Positions 26,462 through 34,957 of a stretch of 64,000 bases of DNA are shown here, piece after piece. The notes under the pieces are model-generated. The model saw only the letters and a program-made list of their open reading frames with translations, ran no database searches and had not been told where the DNA came from. The DNA comes from Castellaniella sp049671645 (GTDB lineage Bacteria > Pseudomonadota > Gammaproteobacteria > Burkholderiales > Burkholderiaceae_B), in the NCBI RefSeq assembly GCF_049671645.1, contig NZ_JBATVG010000013.1:1-64000 (forward strand). The letters are read 5' to 3'. Made by a program: the position numbers and the translations under genes. Within the stretch, counting starts at the first letter, position 1. Every line of letters starts with the position of its first letter.

Positions 26462-27337
26462 TCATTCGTCCAGCCCTGCCGGGTTCTTCGCCAGCCACTC
26501 GCGAGGAGACACCCCCATCCTGGCGGAGAATGCGCGCGACAGCGCCGAAGGGTTCGCGTACCCGAGCTCCTCCGCCAGGATCTTGATGGGCCGGCCTTCG
26601 CGCAGCCTGTTCTGCGCCAACGCCATGCGCCAATCGTTCAGGTAATCCGCCGGCGTCAGCCCCACGACATCGCGAAAGGCGTTGGCAAACGCCGTGCGTG
26701 ACATTCCAGCGCGTTCGGCCATGCGTCCCACCGGCCAAGGGTCGCCAGGCGCATCATGGATGGCGACCAGGGCGCGCGCCAGGCGAGGATCCGACATCCC
26801 CGTGATGAAGCCGGGGTGCACGCCCGCTTCCGACGGATGGTCAAGCAGCCAGCGCAGCAGCTGGATCACAACCACCTCGAAGAGCCGATCGACCAGCAAG
26901 CGCTGTCCGCAGCGCACCCGATCGGTTTCGGCGAACAGCAATTCGAGCGCCAGATCCAGACCCGACACACGCGCCAATGGCAATGCAATCAAAGGGGGCA
27001 GCGCCCGTGCAAGCGGATTGTATCGGCCGCCGTCGAAGTTCAGGCGCGCGCAGGTGAAATCGGCCCCGTCCACGGGAGGATTGTGGAAACAGTGAGTCAG
27101 GGGACGCGGATACAGCAGCAAGGTCGGTTCGTCGAAGCGCATCGATCCGGGCACGTCGCGAGCGCCGGGATGGCTCACCTCCAGCCGGCCGCGACGCAAC
27201 ACATGCAGATAGCCATGGCCCTCGCAGGCGTCGAATCGGGTGAGCCCGCACAACGCGCCGGAGTGATGCAGCCGGGCCTGCACTCGAAACCGTTCGAGGA
27301 TGCCCGAAAGGCGATCGATAGGGACAGAGGCTTGCAT
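26462..27337 (-). CDS. AraC family transcriptional regulator
   Basis: A 291-residue regulator. The N-terminal half resembles the cupin-type ligand domain (AraC_binding_2/6 style), with a GHGYLHVLRRGRLEV strand run, and the C-terminal about 100 residues form the double helix-turn-helix domain, ending with the typical ELGYANPSALSRAFSARMGVSPREWL second motif. The ATG at 27337 is preferred over one at 27409, which would extend into the intergenic repeats. It is divergent from the carboxymuconolactone-decarboxylase-family gene, its likely target. Confidence 0.87.
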   Translation of the reverse strand: MQASVPIDRLSGILERFRVQARLHHSGALCGLTRFDACEGHGYLHVLRRGRLEVSHPGARDVPGSMRFDEPTLLLYPRPLTHCFHNPPVDGADFTCARLNFDGGRYNPLARALPPLIALPLARVSGLDLALELLFAETDRVRCGQRLLVDRLFEVVVIQLLRWLLDHPSEAGVHPGFITGMSDPRLARALVAIHDAPGDPWPVGRMAERAGMSRTAFANAFRDVVGLTPADYLNDWRMALAQNRLREGRPIKILAEELGYANPSALSRAFSARMGVSPREWLAKNPAGLDE

Positions 27338-27378
27338 TTGGACTAATTGATAATTTTTTTGAATAAATTGATCCAAAT
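27336..27378. promoter_or_regulatory. Repeats in the AraC / CMD-family intergenic gap
   Basis: The AT-rich gap (27338-27466) holds AATTGAT at 27345-27351 and again at 27366-27372, exactly 21 bp apart, i.e. two helical turns on the same face, which is typical spacing for AraC-family half-sites. ATTTGGA (27336-27342) and TCCAAAT (27372-27378) form an inverted pair flanking them. The left copy lies at the regulator's start codon, which would suit autorepression. Confidence 0.45.
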
Positions 27379-27466
27379 CATACACCCAACTCGCCCATAC
27401 TATCCGCACGGGTCGCTTCCCGAAAACCTTTCTTCACGCCAACCCGCCCATCCCCAGGAGACCGAC

Positions 27467-28000
27467 ATGTCCCGAGTCAACATTCAAACCCAGCTCGCCC
27501 CCGCAGCAAGCCAGCCCCTGCTGGCCCAGATCCAGCAGGCTTTCGGCGCCACGCCCAATATGTTCAAGGCCGTGGCCAACTCCCCGGCCGCCCTGCAGAG
27601 CATGTGGGCCGCCTTCGGCGCACTGGGCAAGGGCGCCCTGGGCGCCAAGCTCGGCGAGCAGATCGCTGTGGCCATCGCGAACCGCAACCGCTGTGAATAC
27701 TGCCTGGCGGCCCATACCGCGCTGGGCCTGAAAGCCGGGGCCTCTTCCGCCGAGATGTCCGCCGCCCAGGCCGGCCGATCCAGCGACCCCGGGACGGCTG
27801 CCGCCCTGACCTTCGTCCTGAACGTGGTCGAGCGGCGCGCCCAGATCGCCGATGCCGATGTCGCACGCTTGCGGGAGGCGGGCTTCGGCGACGAGCAGAT
27901 CGTCGAGATCATGGCCCATGTCGCCCTGAACCTCTTCACCAACTACATCAATGTCGCCTTGGACGTTCCCGTCGACTTCCCCAGAATCGCCCTGCTGTGA
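27467..28000 (+). CDS. Carboxymuconolactone decarboxylase family protein (AhpD-like)
   Basis: A 177-residue all-helical protein of the CMD/AhpD superfamily. The CEYCLAAH motif (Cys76, Cys79, His83) is the redox-type CxxC-x3-H core of AhpD-like peroxidase partners, so a peroxide- or thiol-linked role is more likely than a true decarboxylase. An AGGAG lies before the ATG at 27467; an in-frame upstream ATG at 27347 falls in the regulatory repeats. It is divergent from and probably controlled by the AraC regulator. Confidence 0.88.
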   Translation: MSRVNIQTQLAPAASQPLLAQIQQAFGATPNMFKAVANSPAALQSMWAAFGALGKGALGAKLGEQIAVAIANRNRCEYCLAAHTALGLKAGASSAEMSAAQAGRSSDPGTAAALTFVLNVVERRAQIADADVARLREAGFGDEQIVEIMAHVALNLFTNYINVALDVPVDFPRIALL

Positions 28001-28065
28001 GCGCAGGCGAGACTGTCCCGGCGCCAGGCGAGGCTCGTTTTCCACCTCCCTGGCGCCCAGCGCGA

Positions 28066-29307
28066 TCATCCCCGCGACGCTCGACACAGACGTGTTGAGC
28101 GCTCCAACAGGCTCATCACGATCTTCACCCCGGCGGCAAGTCCATCCTCTTGCGCCATGTGCCGGCCCAGCGCTTGCGCCCGTTTGACGACCGATTCCCT
28201 GCCCACGAAGCGCAGCGCCGCTGCAAGCGCCTTCGGATCCGGGCGCGCAGGCGAGACCGCCGCAGGCGCTACGCCCAAGTGCCGAAGCCTTGCCGCCCAG
28301 AAAGGCTGGTCGCCCACAAATGGCATGACGATCGACGGCCTGCCTGCCCGTAATGCGGAATGCGTCGTGCCTGAGCCTCCGTGGTGGATAATCGCAGCCA
28401 TGCGGGGGAAGAGCCAGTCATGCGGCGTCCGATCGACGCGCAGGATCGTGTCGGGCAGCCCTGCGTCATGCATGCCGTTCCAGCCGCCCGAGAACACGGC
28501 GCGCCGACCGTCCAGGGCAGTGACCGCAGCATCGACGATCTTCGGCATATCGATGCCTGTCATGCTGCCAAACCCCATATAGACGGGCGCCTCGCCGGCG
28601 GCGAGGAAGCGGGCCAGATCCGGCGACGGCTCATAATCGCTCTGCGTCGGCAGCATCCATTGACCGCATAGATGCGCGGTGGCGGGCCAGTCCACGGGAC
28701 GCGGAAGGACCGTCGGCGAAATACCGTAAAGCATGGGATGATCGTTCCACAACGCTTTACGGGGGGGCAAGCCCAGTACATCGGCCCTGGCCTGATTCAA
28801 GGCGCCCCGGAACGCCAGCCAGAGCAACTGATTGGTCAGCGCGAGGCTTGCGCGATTGGCCCAGCCGGGGATCTTCAGTGACGGCAGGAACGGGGACGGA
28901 AATTCCCTGGACGGCGTCAATGGAATCATCCCCGCTCCGATGACCGGAACCTTAAGGCGTTCGGCGACCGAGAGCCCGACAAAGCCAGCCAGCCCCGACG
29001 TCACGACCGCATCGCAGCCTTCGGCGGCGGCAAGAGCGTCCCGCATCCAGGCATCGCACTGCTCGTTCGCCAACTTCACCAGCGACTTTGCCGCGCCTTT
29101 TGCCCCCGTGCGCCCCCAATCGGCGTGGAGCTTCCGGACATCGCCGGCCAGAGGGGACGCAGGAACCCCAAGCTGATGCGCCAATCCCAAGGTACGCGCA
29201 TCCCCCAGAATATGGACCGTATTTCCCGCCGCACGCAAGGCGTGGCCCAGGACGATCAATGGACTGGTATCGCCTTCCGTGCCATACGTCAAAATCAGGA
29301 GATTCAT
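28066..29307 (-). CDS. UDP-glycosyltransferase-like protein (GT1/MGT type)
   Basis: A 413-residue GT-B enzyme of the family that contains sterol, macrolide and rhamnolipid-type glycosyltransferases. It starts MNLLILTYGTEGDTSPL, with the His/Gly-rich N-terminal loop reduced to GTEGDTSP, and has the C-terminal donor signature IIHHGGSGTTHSALRAGRPSIVMPFVGDQPFW. The ATG at 29307 has AGG upstream; another in-frame ATG at 29322 touches the palindromic operator. It likely glycosylates a small molecule or lipid. It is divergent from the TetR gene. Confidence 0.85.
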   Translation of the reverse strand: MNLLILTYGTEGDTSPLIVLGHALRAAGNTVHILGDARTLGLAHQLGVPASPLAGDVRKLHADWGRTGAKGAAKSLVKLANEQCDAWMRDALAAAEGCDAVVTSGLAGFVGLSVAERLKVPVIGAGMIPLTPSREFPSPFLPSLKIPGWANRASLALTNQLLWLAFRGALNQARADVLGLPPRKALWNDHPMLYGISPTVLPRPVDWPATAHLCGQWMLPTQSDYEPSPDLARFLAAGEAPVYMGFGSMTGIDMPKIVDAAVTALDGRRAVFSGGWNGMHDAGLPDTILRVDRTPHDWLFPRMAAIIHHGGSGTTHSALRAGRPSIVMPFVGDQPFWAARLRHLGVAPAAVSPARPDPKALAAALRFVGRESVVKRAQALGRHMAQEDGLAAGVKIVMSLLERSTRLCRASRG

Positions 29308-29320
29308 GGGATTGCCTGAC

Positions 29321-29345
29321 ATAAAGTAAACGTCGTATACTTTAT
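29321..29345. promoter_or_regulatory. 25-bp palindromic operator with embedded promoter
   Basis: ATAAAGTAAAC (29321-29331) and GTATACTTTAT (29335-29345) form inverted arms matching at 10 of 11 positions around a 3-bp centre. A plus-strand -10 TATACT (29336-29341) lies in the right arm, with TTGCCT (29312-29317) 18 bp upstream as -35. A bound TetR-type dimer would block both divergent genes. The implied transcription start near 29348 shows that an ATG at 29347 cannot be the regulator's start. Confidence 0.65.
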
Positions 29346-29367
29346 CATGAACTTTGGAGCCCGGCAC

Positions 29368-29961
29368 ATGACATCGGCCTCGCCCCGGCCCCGTATCCGC
29401 GCGGAAATACCCCATCACATTGCTCTGGTCGCGCATGCGCTTTTCCAGTCGCATGGCTATGCGGCAGTGACCATGGAGCAAATCGCCCGCCAGGCCTCCG
29501 TATCCAAGCGAACCTTGTACAAGTACTATCCGGTCAAGGAGGCGCTGCTGGCGAGAGTGCTGGAAGATGCGCTGGACAAGGACCTGAAGGAATACACGCT
29601 CCAGCCGGACCCGGGCGCCGGGTTTACGGCCGCAGTCGCGCCCCTGCTGCAGGCGTCCGCCCGCTGGTGCGAACGACACCCGGACTACCTGCTGCCTTAC
29701 GTGCGCTACAGATTCGCCACCTTCGACCCGCGCGCGGCGTCGGGCGACGACCCGGGCCTGTTACCCCTTTGGACGAAACTGATTGCCGTGGGACAGGGCC
29801 GGGGCGAAATCCGCCCGGATCGGCCCGCAGAACAGCTTGGATTCTATTTTCACTATCTTTATCTGGGGGCGCTCATGCGCTGGCTGACTGCGCCTCAGCT
29901 CGACTTGCAGCATGAATTCGATACCGTGCTTGCGCTGTTTGGAAGGGGGGCAGCACCCTGA
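29368..29961 (+). CDS. TetR/AcrR family transcriptional regulator
   Basis: A 197-residue one-component repressor. The N-terminal helix-turn-helix is at about residues 35-54 (VTMEQIARQASVSKRTLYKYY), and the remainder is a helical ligand/dimer domain resembling TetR_C AefR-like types. The ATG at 29368 has GGAG eight bases upstream. The longer option at 29347 overlaps the operator promoter. It probably represses the divergent glycosyltransferase gene and itself through the 25-bp palindrome. The ligand is unknown. Confidence 0.9.
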   Translation: MTSASPRPRIRAEIPHHIALVAHALFQSHGYAAVTMEQIARQASVSKRTLYKYYPVKEALLARVLEDALDKDLKEYTLQPDPGAGFTAAVAPLLQASARWCERHPDYLLPYVRYRFATFDPRAASGDDPGLLPLWTKLIAVGQGRGEIRPDRPAEQLGFYFHYLYLGALMRWLTAPQLDLQHEFDTVLALFGRGAAP

Positions 29962-30048
29962 GAGCGCCTTATCGGCTACGCCACCCAACACCCGGCCTGA
30001 CGATGCATACCGATCGCAACGGCGAATATCTATAAACGGCGCAAGTCC

Positions 30049-30768
30049 TCACTCGCGAGGCTCGGGCGGCTCGCCCCGCGCCAGGCGTTCGGTGTTGGTC
30101 ACGCCGGTGTGGCGCACGTCGTCGCCGCGCACCATGTAGATGACGCGCTCGGCCATGTTCTTCGCATGATCGCCGATGCGTTCCAGCGCCCGGGCGATGA
30201 AGATCAGGTCAATGGAATGCGAAATGGTGCGCGGATCCTCGATCATGTAGGTGATGATGTGGCGCAGGGAGGCCTTCCATTCCTTGTCCACGTCCTTATC
30301 GTTGCGCACCACCTGGGCGGCCGCCACCGGGTCTTCGCGGGCGAAGGCATCCAGCGCGGCCCGGATCATGGCCGCCACGGCGTCGGCCATATGGCGCAGC
30401 TCGACGACGGGCTCGTAGGAGGAATCGCCCTCGTGCAGGCGGCGGGCCACTTTGGCGATCTTTTCGGCCTCGTCGCCGCAGCGTTCCATGTCGGTCAGCA
30501 TCTTCGACACCGACAGCAGCAACCGCAGATCGACGGCCGTGGGCTGGTTGCGGGCGATCAGCTGGCTGATGCGCTCGTCGATATCGACTTCGAACTGGTT
30601 GACCTGGCGTTCGTGCTCCCGCACACGGTCCACCAGTTGCAGTTCGCCTTCCGACAGGGCCTGGATGCCGTCGAGCACCATCGACTCAACCAGGCCGCCC
30701 ATTTGCAGGAACATGGAACGCGTGGTTTCGAGTTCGCCGTGAAATTGTTTATTGGTATGTTCCAGCAT
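30049..30768 (-). CDS. phoU: Phosphate signalling complex protein PhoU
   Basis: A 239-residue, two-repeat helical protein that links Pst/PiT phosphate uptake with PhoR signalling at the inner membrane. Conserved PhoU blocks such as LTDMERCGDEAEKIAK (first repeat) and LERIGDHAKNMAERVIYMV (second repeat) carry the metal-binding acidic residues. The ATG at 30768 follows GAGAGG. No pst or phoBR genes are here, but a PiT-type phosphate transporter gene lies about 1.9 kb upstream on the opposite strand. Confidence 0.95.
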   Translation of the reverse strand: MLEHTNKQFHGELETTRSMFLQMGGLVESMVLDGIQALSEGELQLVDRVREHERQVNQFEVDIDERISQLIARNQPTAVDLRLLLSVSKMLTDMERCGDEAEKIAKVARRLHEGDSSYEPVVELRHMADAVAAMIRAALDAFAREDPVAAAQVVRNDKDVDKEWKASLRHIITYMIEDPRTISHSIDLIFIARALERIGDHAKNMAERVIYMVRGDDVRHTGVTNTERLARGEPPEPRE

Positions 30769-30883
30769 CGGGGGCCTCTCTGCCTGCCGTCCAGGCGATT
30801 TCAACGAGCGCACAGCGTACCATCACGCCTGCCGCTTGGAAAGAAGCCCAGCATAGCAGGCGGATATGACAAACGTATGACGA

Positions 30884-31567
30884 TCAGTCGTCCTGCAGTT
30901 CCAGCCGGGACACGCCATCCTGCCCGGCCACCAGGGCCACATGTGCTCCCGCAATGGCGAACAGGCCGCAGCAGACGACGCCGGGGATGTTGTTCAGCAT
31001 GGCCTCGAAAGCGGCCGGATCGCCGTATTGCAAGCCGGAAACGTCCAGGATCTGGTTGCCGTTGTCCGTCGTGAAATCTTTCCGCAGGATCGGCTGCCCG
31101 CCCAGCTGGCGGATCTCACGGGCGACAGCCTCGCGCGCCAGGGGGATGACCTCGATGGGCAGCGGAAAAGCCCCCAGACGGTCCACCAGCTTGGAGGCAT
31201 CCACGATGCAGACGAAGCGGTCGGCCACCGACGAGACGATCTTTTCACGCGTCAACGCCCCGCCCCCGCCCTTGATCATGTTCAGTTGCCGGTCGATCTC
31301 GTCGGCGCCGTCCACGTACAAGGTGGTGGAAGCCACGTCATTGAGGTCCAGCACGGCGATGCCCGCCGCCTGCAGGCGGCGGGTGCTGCGCTCGGAACTG
31401 GAGACCGCCGCGCGGAACGCCTGGCGGTGCGCCGCCAGCAGATCGATGAAACGGTCCACCGTGGACCCGGTCCCCACCCCCAGAATGCTGTCGGGCTGAA
31501 GCTGCGGCAGCACGTAGTCGAGCGCGGCCTGGGCGACCTGTTGCTTGAGTTCATCCTGGGAAAACAT
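30884..31567 (-). CDS. rpiA: Ribose-5-phosphate isomerase A
   Basis: Interconverts ribose 5-phosphate and ribulose 5-phosphate in the pentose phosphate pathway. The 227-residue protein has GVGTGSTV at 30-37, DGADEID at 86-92 (catalytic Asp) and KGGGGALTREK at 99-109 (catalytic Glu, and Lys contacting substrate). Length is normal. The start at 31567 fits the family N-terminus; the frame is open further upstream to 31699 without family similarity. phoU follows 115 bp downstream. Confidence 0.96.
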   Translation of the reverse strand: MFSQDELKQQVAQAALDYVLPQLQPDSILGVGTGSTVDRFIDLLAAHRQAFRAAVSSSERSTRRLQAAGIAVLDLNDVASTTLYVDGADEIDRQLNMIKGGGGALTREKIVSSVADRFVCIVDASKLVDRLGAFPLPIEVIPLAREAVAREIRQLGGQPILRKDFTTDNGNQILDVSGLQYGDPAAFEAMLNNIPGVVCCGLFAIAGAHVALVAGQDGVSRLELQDD

Positions 31568-31774
31568 GAGGAAACGTCCGTTCAGGGTTGGAAAGGTGGA
31601 TATTTTACGGGCTGCGCTTTCCCAGGAGGCGGCATAGCCGGACAAGGCACGAAAAATCCCATTTCCCTTGCCGAAGCGGCTAATATCACCCAGCCGCAAT
31701 TGTATTCCTTTGAAACATCAATAACTTGAACCCAAGGGCTGCCGCCTGCCCGAACATCTTCGAGAGGAACCCCC

Positions 31775-32512
31775 ATGTGCGACTCAAACTCCTGCATGAC
31801 CACGCACGCGGCATCCCGCCGCCGCTTCCTGCGCTCGTCGGCCGCCCTGACCCTGGCGCTGACGACCGCGGGCGGCCTGGTCGGCGCCGCGGCACAGGCC
31901 GCAGGCCAGCCCAAACCCGACAACGTCATCTCGCCCGACGAGGCTCTCCGGCGACTGGCCGAAGGCAATCAACGCTACGTGTCGGGCGTCAGGCTGCGCC
32001 ACAACTTCGCCCACGAACGCCAGGCGCTGGCCGGCGGCCAGAACCCGTATGCCGCCATCCTGGGCTGCGCCGATTCGCGCGTCGCGCCTGAATACGCCTT
32101 CGACAGCGCCCGAGGCGACCTGTTCGTCGCCCGGGTCGCAGGCAATTTCGCCAACGACGATATGCTGGGCAGCCTGGAATACGCTGTAGCGGTGCTCAAG
32201 GTGCCTGCCATCCTCGTCCTGGGGCACGAGAAATGCGGCGCAGTGGATGCCGCCGTCAAGGCGGTGAAGGACCACGCCCAGTTCCCTGGCCACATCCAAT
32301 CCCTGGTGACCGCGCTGGTCCCCGCCGTCAAGCAGATCGACCCGGGCAAGACCGATCTGCTGGCAGCCGCCATCGAACAGAACGTGCGCAACGGCATGGC
32401 GGACCTGGTCGCAAGATCCGGCATCATCGCCCAGGCGCAACAGGCCGGGAAGCTGAAGATCGCCGGCGGAATCTACCGCCTGGGCACGGGAAAGGTCGAT
32501 TTCCTGAGCTAA
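31775..32512 (+). CDS. Beta-class carbonic anhydrase with Tat signal
   Basis: A 245-residue beta carbonic anhydrase (CO2 + H2O to bicarbonate). Zinc and catalytic residues are visible: Cys98 and Asp100-Ser-Arg102 in GCADSRV, and His151 and Cys154 in GHEKCG. The N-terminus has a twin-arginine motif (SRRRFLRSS at 14-22) followed by a hydrophobic stretch and AQAAG-type cleavage region near 40-44, so it should be exported folded to the periplasm. GAGAGG lies upstream of the ATG. It is monocistronic. Most beta enzymes are cytoplasmic, so export is the notable point. Confidence 0.93.
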   Translation: MCDSNSCMTTHAASRRRFLRSSAALTLALTTAGGLVGAAAQAAGQPKPDNVISPDEALRRLAEGNQRYVSGVRLRHNFAHERQALAGGQNPYAAILGCADSRVAPEYAFDSARGDLFVARVAGNFANDDMLGSLEYAVAVLKVPAILVLGHEKCGAVDAAVKAVKDHAQFPGHIQSLVTALVPAVKQIDPGKTDLLAAAIEQNVRNGMADLVARSGIIAQAQQAGKLKIAGGIYRLGTGKVDFLS

Positions 32513-32650
32513 GGCCCCAGGGCGCGGCGACGTCGATCCGGGCGTCGCCGCGCGACAGGCCGCACCGACCCGCCATCGCGCACAACCCATCCAAGCCCGC
32601 GTCCGGCAAATTTGCAATAATGCCGCGTCTCACGAACCTTCCCACCCATC

Positions 32651-34126
32651 ATGTTCGACCTCTTCTCGGGCCTGCCCCTCGCGGTCGGGTTCAGCCTGGT
32701 ACTGGCGCTGACCCTCGTCCTGGTCTTTGAATTCATCAACGGCTTTCACGATACCGCCAACGCCGTCGCCACGGTCATCTACACCAAGGCCATGCCGCCG
32801 CACCTGGCGGTGTTCTTTTCAGGCATCTGCAACTTCCTGGGCGTGCTGCTGGGCGGCGTAGGGGTGGCCTATGCCATCGTCCACCTGTTGCCCGTGGACC
32901 TGCTGCTCAACCTGGAAAGCGGCCGCAGCCTGGCCATGGTGTTCTCCATGCTGGTCACCGCCATCGCCTGGAATCTGGGCACCTGGTATTTCGGCATCCC
33001 CGCTTCCAGCTCGCATACGCTGATCGGCGCCATCCTGGGCGTGGGGCTGGCCAACGGCCTGCTGACCGGCCTGCCCATAGGCGCCGGCATCAACTGGGGC
33101 AAGGCCATGGACATCGGCCTGTCGCTGGTCATCTCGCCGTTGGCCGGCTTCGTCATGGCGGCGCTGCTGCTGCTGGGCCTCAAGAAGCTGTTTACCGGCT
33201 CGAAGATGCACAAGACGCCCGAAGAGCGCCGGGCCATCGACAACAAGAAGCACCCGCCCTTCTGGAACCGGCTGGTGCTGGTCCTCTCGGCCATGAGCGT
33301 GAGTTTCGTGCACGGCTCCAATGACGGCCAAAAGGGCATCGGCCTGGTCATGCTGGTGCTCATCGGCATCGTCCCGGCCAAATTCGTGCTGGATCCGGCC
33401 AGCACGCCCTACCAGATCCAACGCACCTATGATGCCGCCGCCCATCTGAACGACCTGTACCTGCGCAATGAGGCCCTCTTGCGCGGCCACCTGACGCTCA
33501 AGCGCCCGGTCAACGCCGACCTGCCCCCCGCCCCCCGCTGCGATCCACAGGACACCTTGTCCGCCGTCCAGGCGGTGCGCCGCAGCCTGGACGGCGTGCG
33601 CGCCTACGAAGACCTGCCTCCCGACGTGCGCGGACGCGTACGCCGCCACCTGCTCTGTCTGGACGACACCGCCCGCAAAGTGATCAACCTGAACGTGCTG
33701 CCCGCCGGCGAGACGGCCGACCTGAAGCGCCTGCGCGCCGACCTGAGCGCGACGACGGAATACGCGCCGCTCTGGGTGATCGCGGCCGTCGCGCTGGCTC
33801 TGGGCATGGGCACCATGGTGGGCTGGCGCCGCGTGGTGCGGACCGTGGGCGAAAAGATCGGCAAGCAGGGCATGACCTATGCGCAAGGCATGTCCGCCCA
33901 GATCACCGCCGTCGCGGCCATCGGCGTGGCCAATGCATTCAGCCTGCCGGTCTCGACCACTCAGGTGCTGTCCTCCGGAGTGGCCGGCGCCATGGTCGCC
34001 AACCGCAGCGGCCTGCATAACGGAACCGTGCGCACCATCCTGCTGGCCTGGCTGCTGACCTTCCCGGCCAGCATGCTGCTGTCGTCGGGATTGTTCACGC
34101 TGGCGGTGCTGTTGCTGGGCGTGTAG
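32651..34126 (+). CDS. PiT family inorganic phosphate transporter
   Basis: A 491-residue low-affinity phosphate/cation symporter of the inner membrane. The two PiT repeats are visible: EFINGFHDTANAVAT near residue 27 and the C-terminal IGVANAFSLPVSTTQVLSSG; FVHGSNDGQKGIG near 218-230 begins the second half of the core. A long hydrophilic loop (about 250-370) separates the transmembrane blocks, as in PitA. Separate PhoU and PiT genes nearby suggest a phosphate theme, but they are not one operon. Confidence 0.93.
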   Translation: MFDLFSGLPLAVGFSLVLALTLVLVFEFINGFHDTANAVATVIYTKAMPPHLAVFFSGICNFLGVLLGGVGVAYAIVHLLPVDLLLNLESGRSLAMVFSMLVTAIAWNLGTWYFGIPASSSHTLIGAILGVGLANGLLTGLPIGAGINWGKAMDIGLSLVISPLAGFVMAALLLLGLKKLFTGSKMHKTPEERRAIDNKKHPPFWNRLVLVLSAMSVSFVHGSNDGQKGIGLVMLVLIGIVPAKFVLDPASTPYQIQRTYDAAAHLNDLYLRNEALLRGHLTLKRPVNADLPPAPRCDPQDTLSAVQAVRRSLDGVRAYEDLPPDVRGRVRRHLLCLDDTARKVINLNVLPAGETADLKRLRADLSATTEYAPLWVIAAVALALGMGTMVGWRRVVRTVGEKIGKQGMTYAQGMSAQITAVAAIGVANAFSLPVSTTQVLSSGVAGAMVANRSGLHNGTVRTILLAWLLTFPASMLLSSGLFTLAVLLLGV

Positions 34127-34144
34127 GCGGCGCGAAGCCCCTTC

Positions 34145-34957
34145 CTACCCCGCCTGCCGCTTCGATGCCTGGATCTGCATGCGGTTCACCGCCACCACGA
34201 TGATGCCCACGGCCACCATGAACAACGTCGCCAGGGCGTTGATTTCCGGTTTCAGGCCCAGGCGCACGCGGGAAAAGACTTCCAGCGGCAGCGTGGTGTA
34301 GCCCGGCCCGGACAGAAAGGCGGCGATCACCACATCGTCCAGCGACAGGGTGAAGGCCAGCAGCCAGGCGGCCGCCAGGGCCGGCGCGATCAGCGGCAGG
34401 GTAATGACGAAAAACACCTTCAGCGGCGAAGCGCCCAGGTCCAGGGCGGCTTCCTCCAGAGAGCGGTCCAGATCGCGCACGCGCGACTGGATGATGACCG
34501 CCACGTAGGCCGTGCACAGGGTCACGTGCCCCACCCAGATGGTGAACAGGCCGTTGCCGTCGGGCCAGCCGGTCAGCTTGGAGACTTCCACGAACATCAG
34601 CAGCAGGGAGATGCCCAGCACCACTTCCGGCATCACCAGCGGAGCGCTGAGCATGCCGACATACAGGCCGAAACCCCGGAAACGCCCCATGCGGGCCAGC
34701 ACGTATCCCGCCCAGGTGCCGATGACCACCGAGGCCGTCGCCGTCAGGAGCGCGATCATCAGGGACAAGCGGGCGGCCGACAACAGCGCCTGGTCCTGGA
34801 ACAGCGACCGGTACCAGCGGACGGAGAACCCCGACCAGGAATTCATCAGGGTCGAATCATTGAAGGAAAACACCATCAGGCAGACGATGGGCACATACAG
34901 GAAGCCGTAGCCGACCACCAGCGACAGAAAGCGGAACCAGGACGATCGCCGCATCAT
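34145..34957 (-). CDS. potI: Putrescine ABC transporter permease PotI
   Basis: A 270-residue inner-membrane permease with about six transmembrane segments and the EAA loop (LEEAALDLGASPLKVFFVITLPLIAPAL, near residues 165-192) that docks on the ATPase. It forms the channel with PotH. The gene overlaps potH by four bases (ATGA) and is the last gene of the potFGHI operon. Confidence 0.94.
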   Translation of the reverse strand: MMRRSSWFRFLSLVVGYGFLYVPIVCLMVFSFNDSTLMNSWSGFSVRWYRSLFQDQALLSAARLSLMIALLTATASVVIGTWAGYVLARMGRFRGFGLYVGMLSAPLVMPEVVLGISLLLMFVEVSKLTGWPDGNGLFTIWVGHVTLCTAYVAVIIQSRVRDLDRSLEEAALDLGASPLKVFFVITLPLIAPALAAAWLLAFTLSLDDVVIAAFLSGPGYTTLPLEVFSRVRLGLKPEINALATLFMVAVGIIVVAVNRMQIQASKRQAG

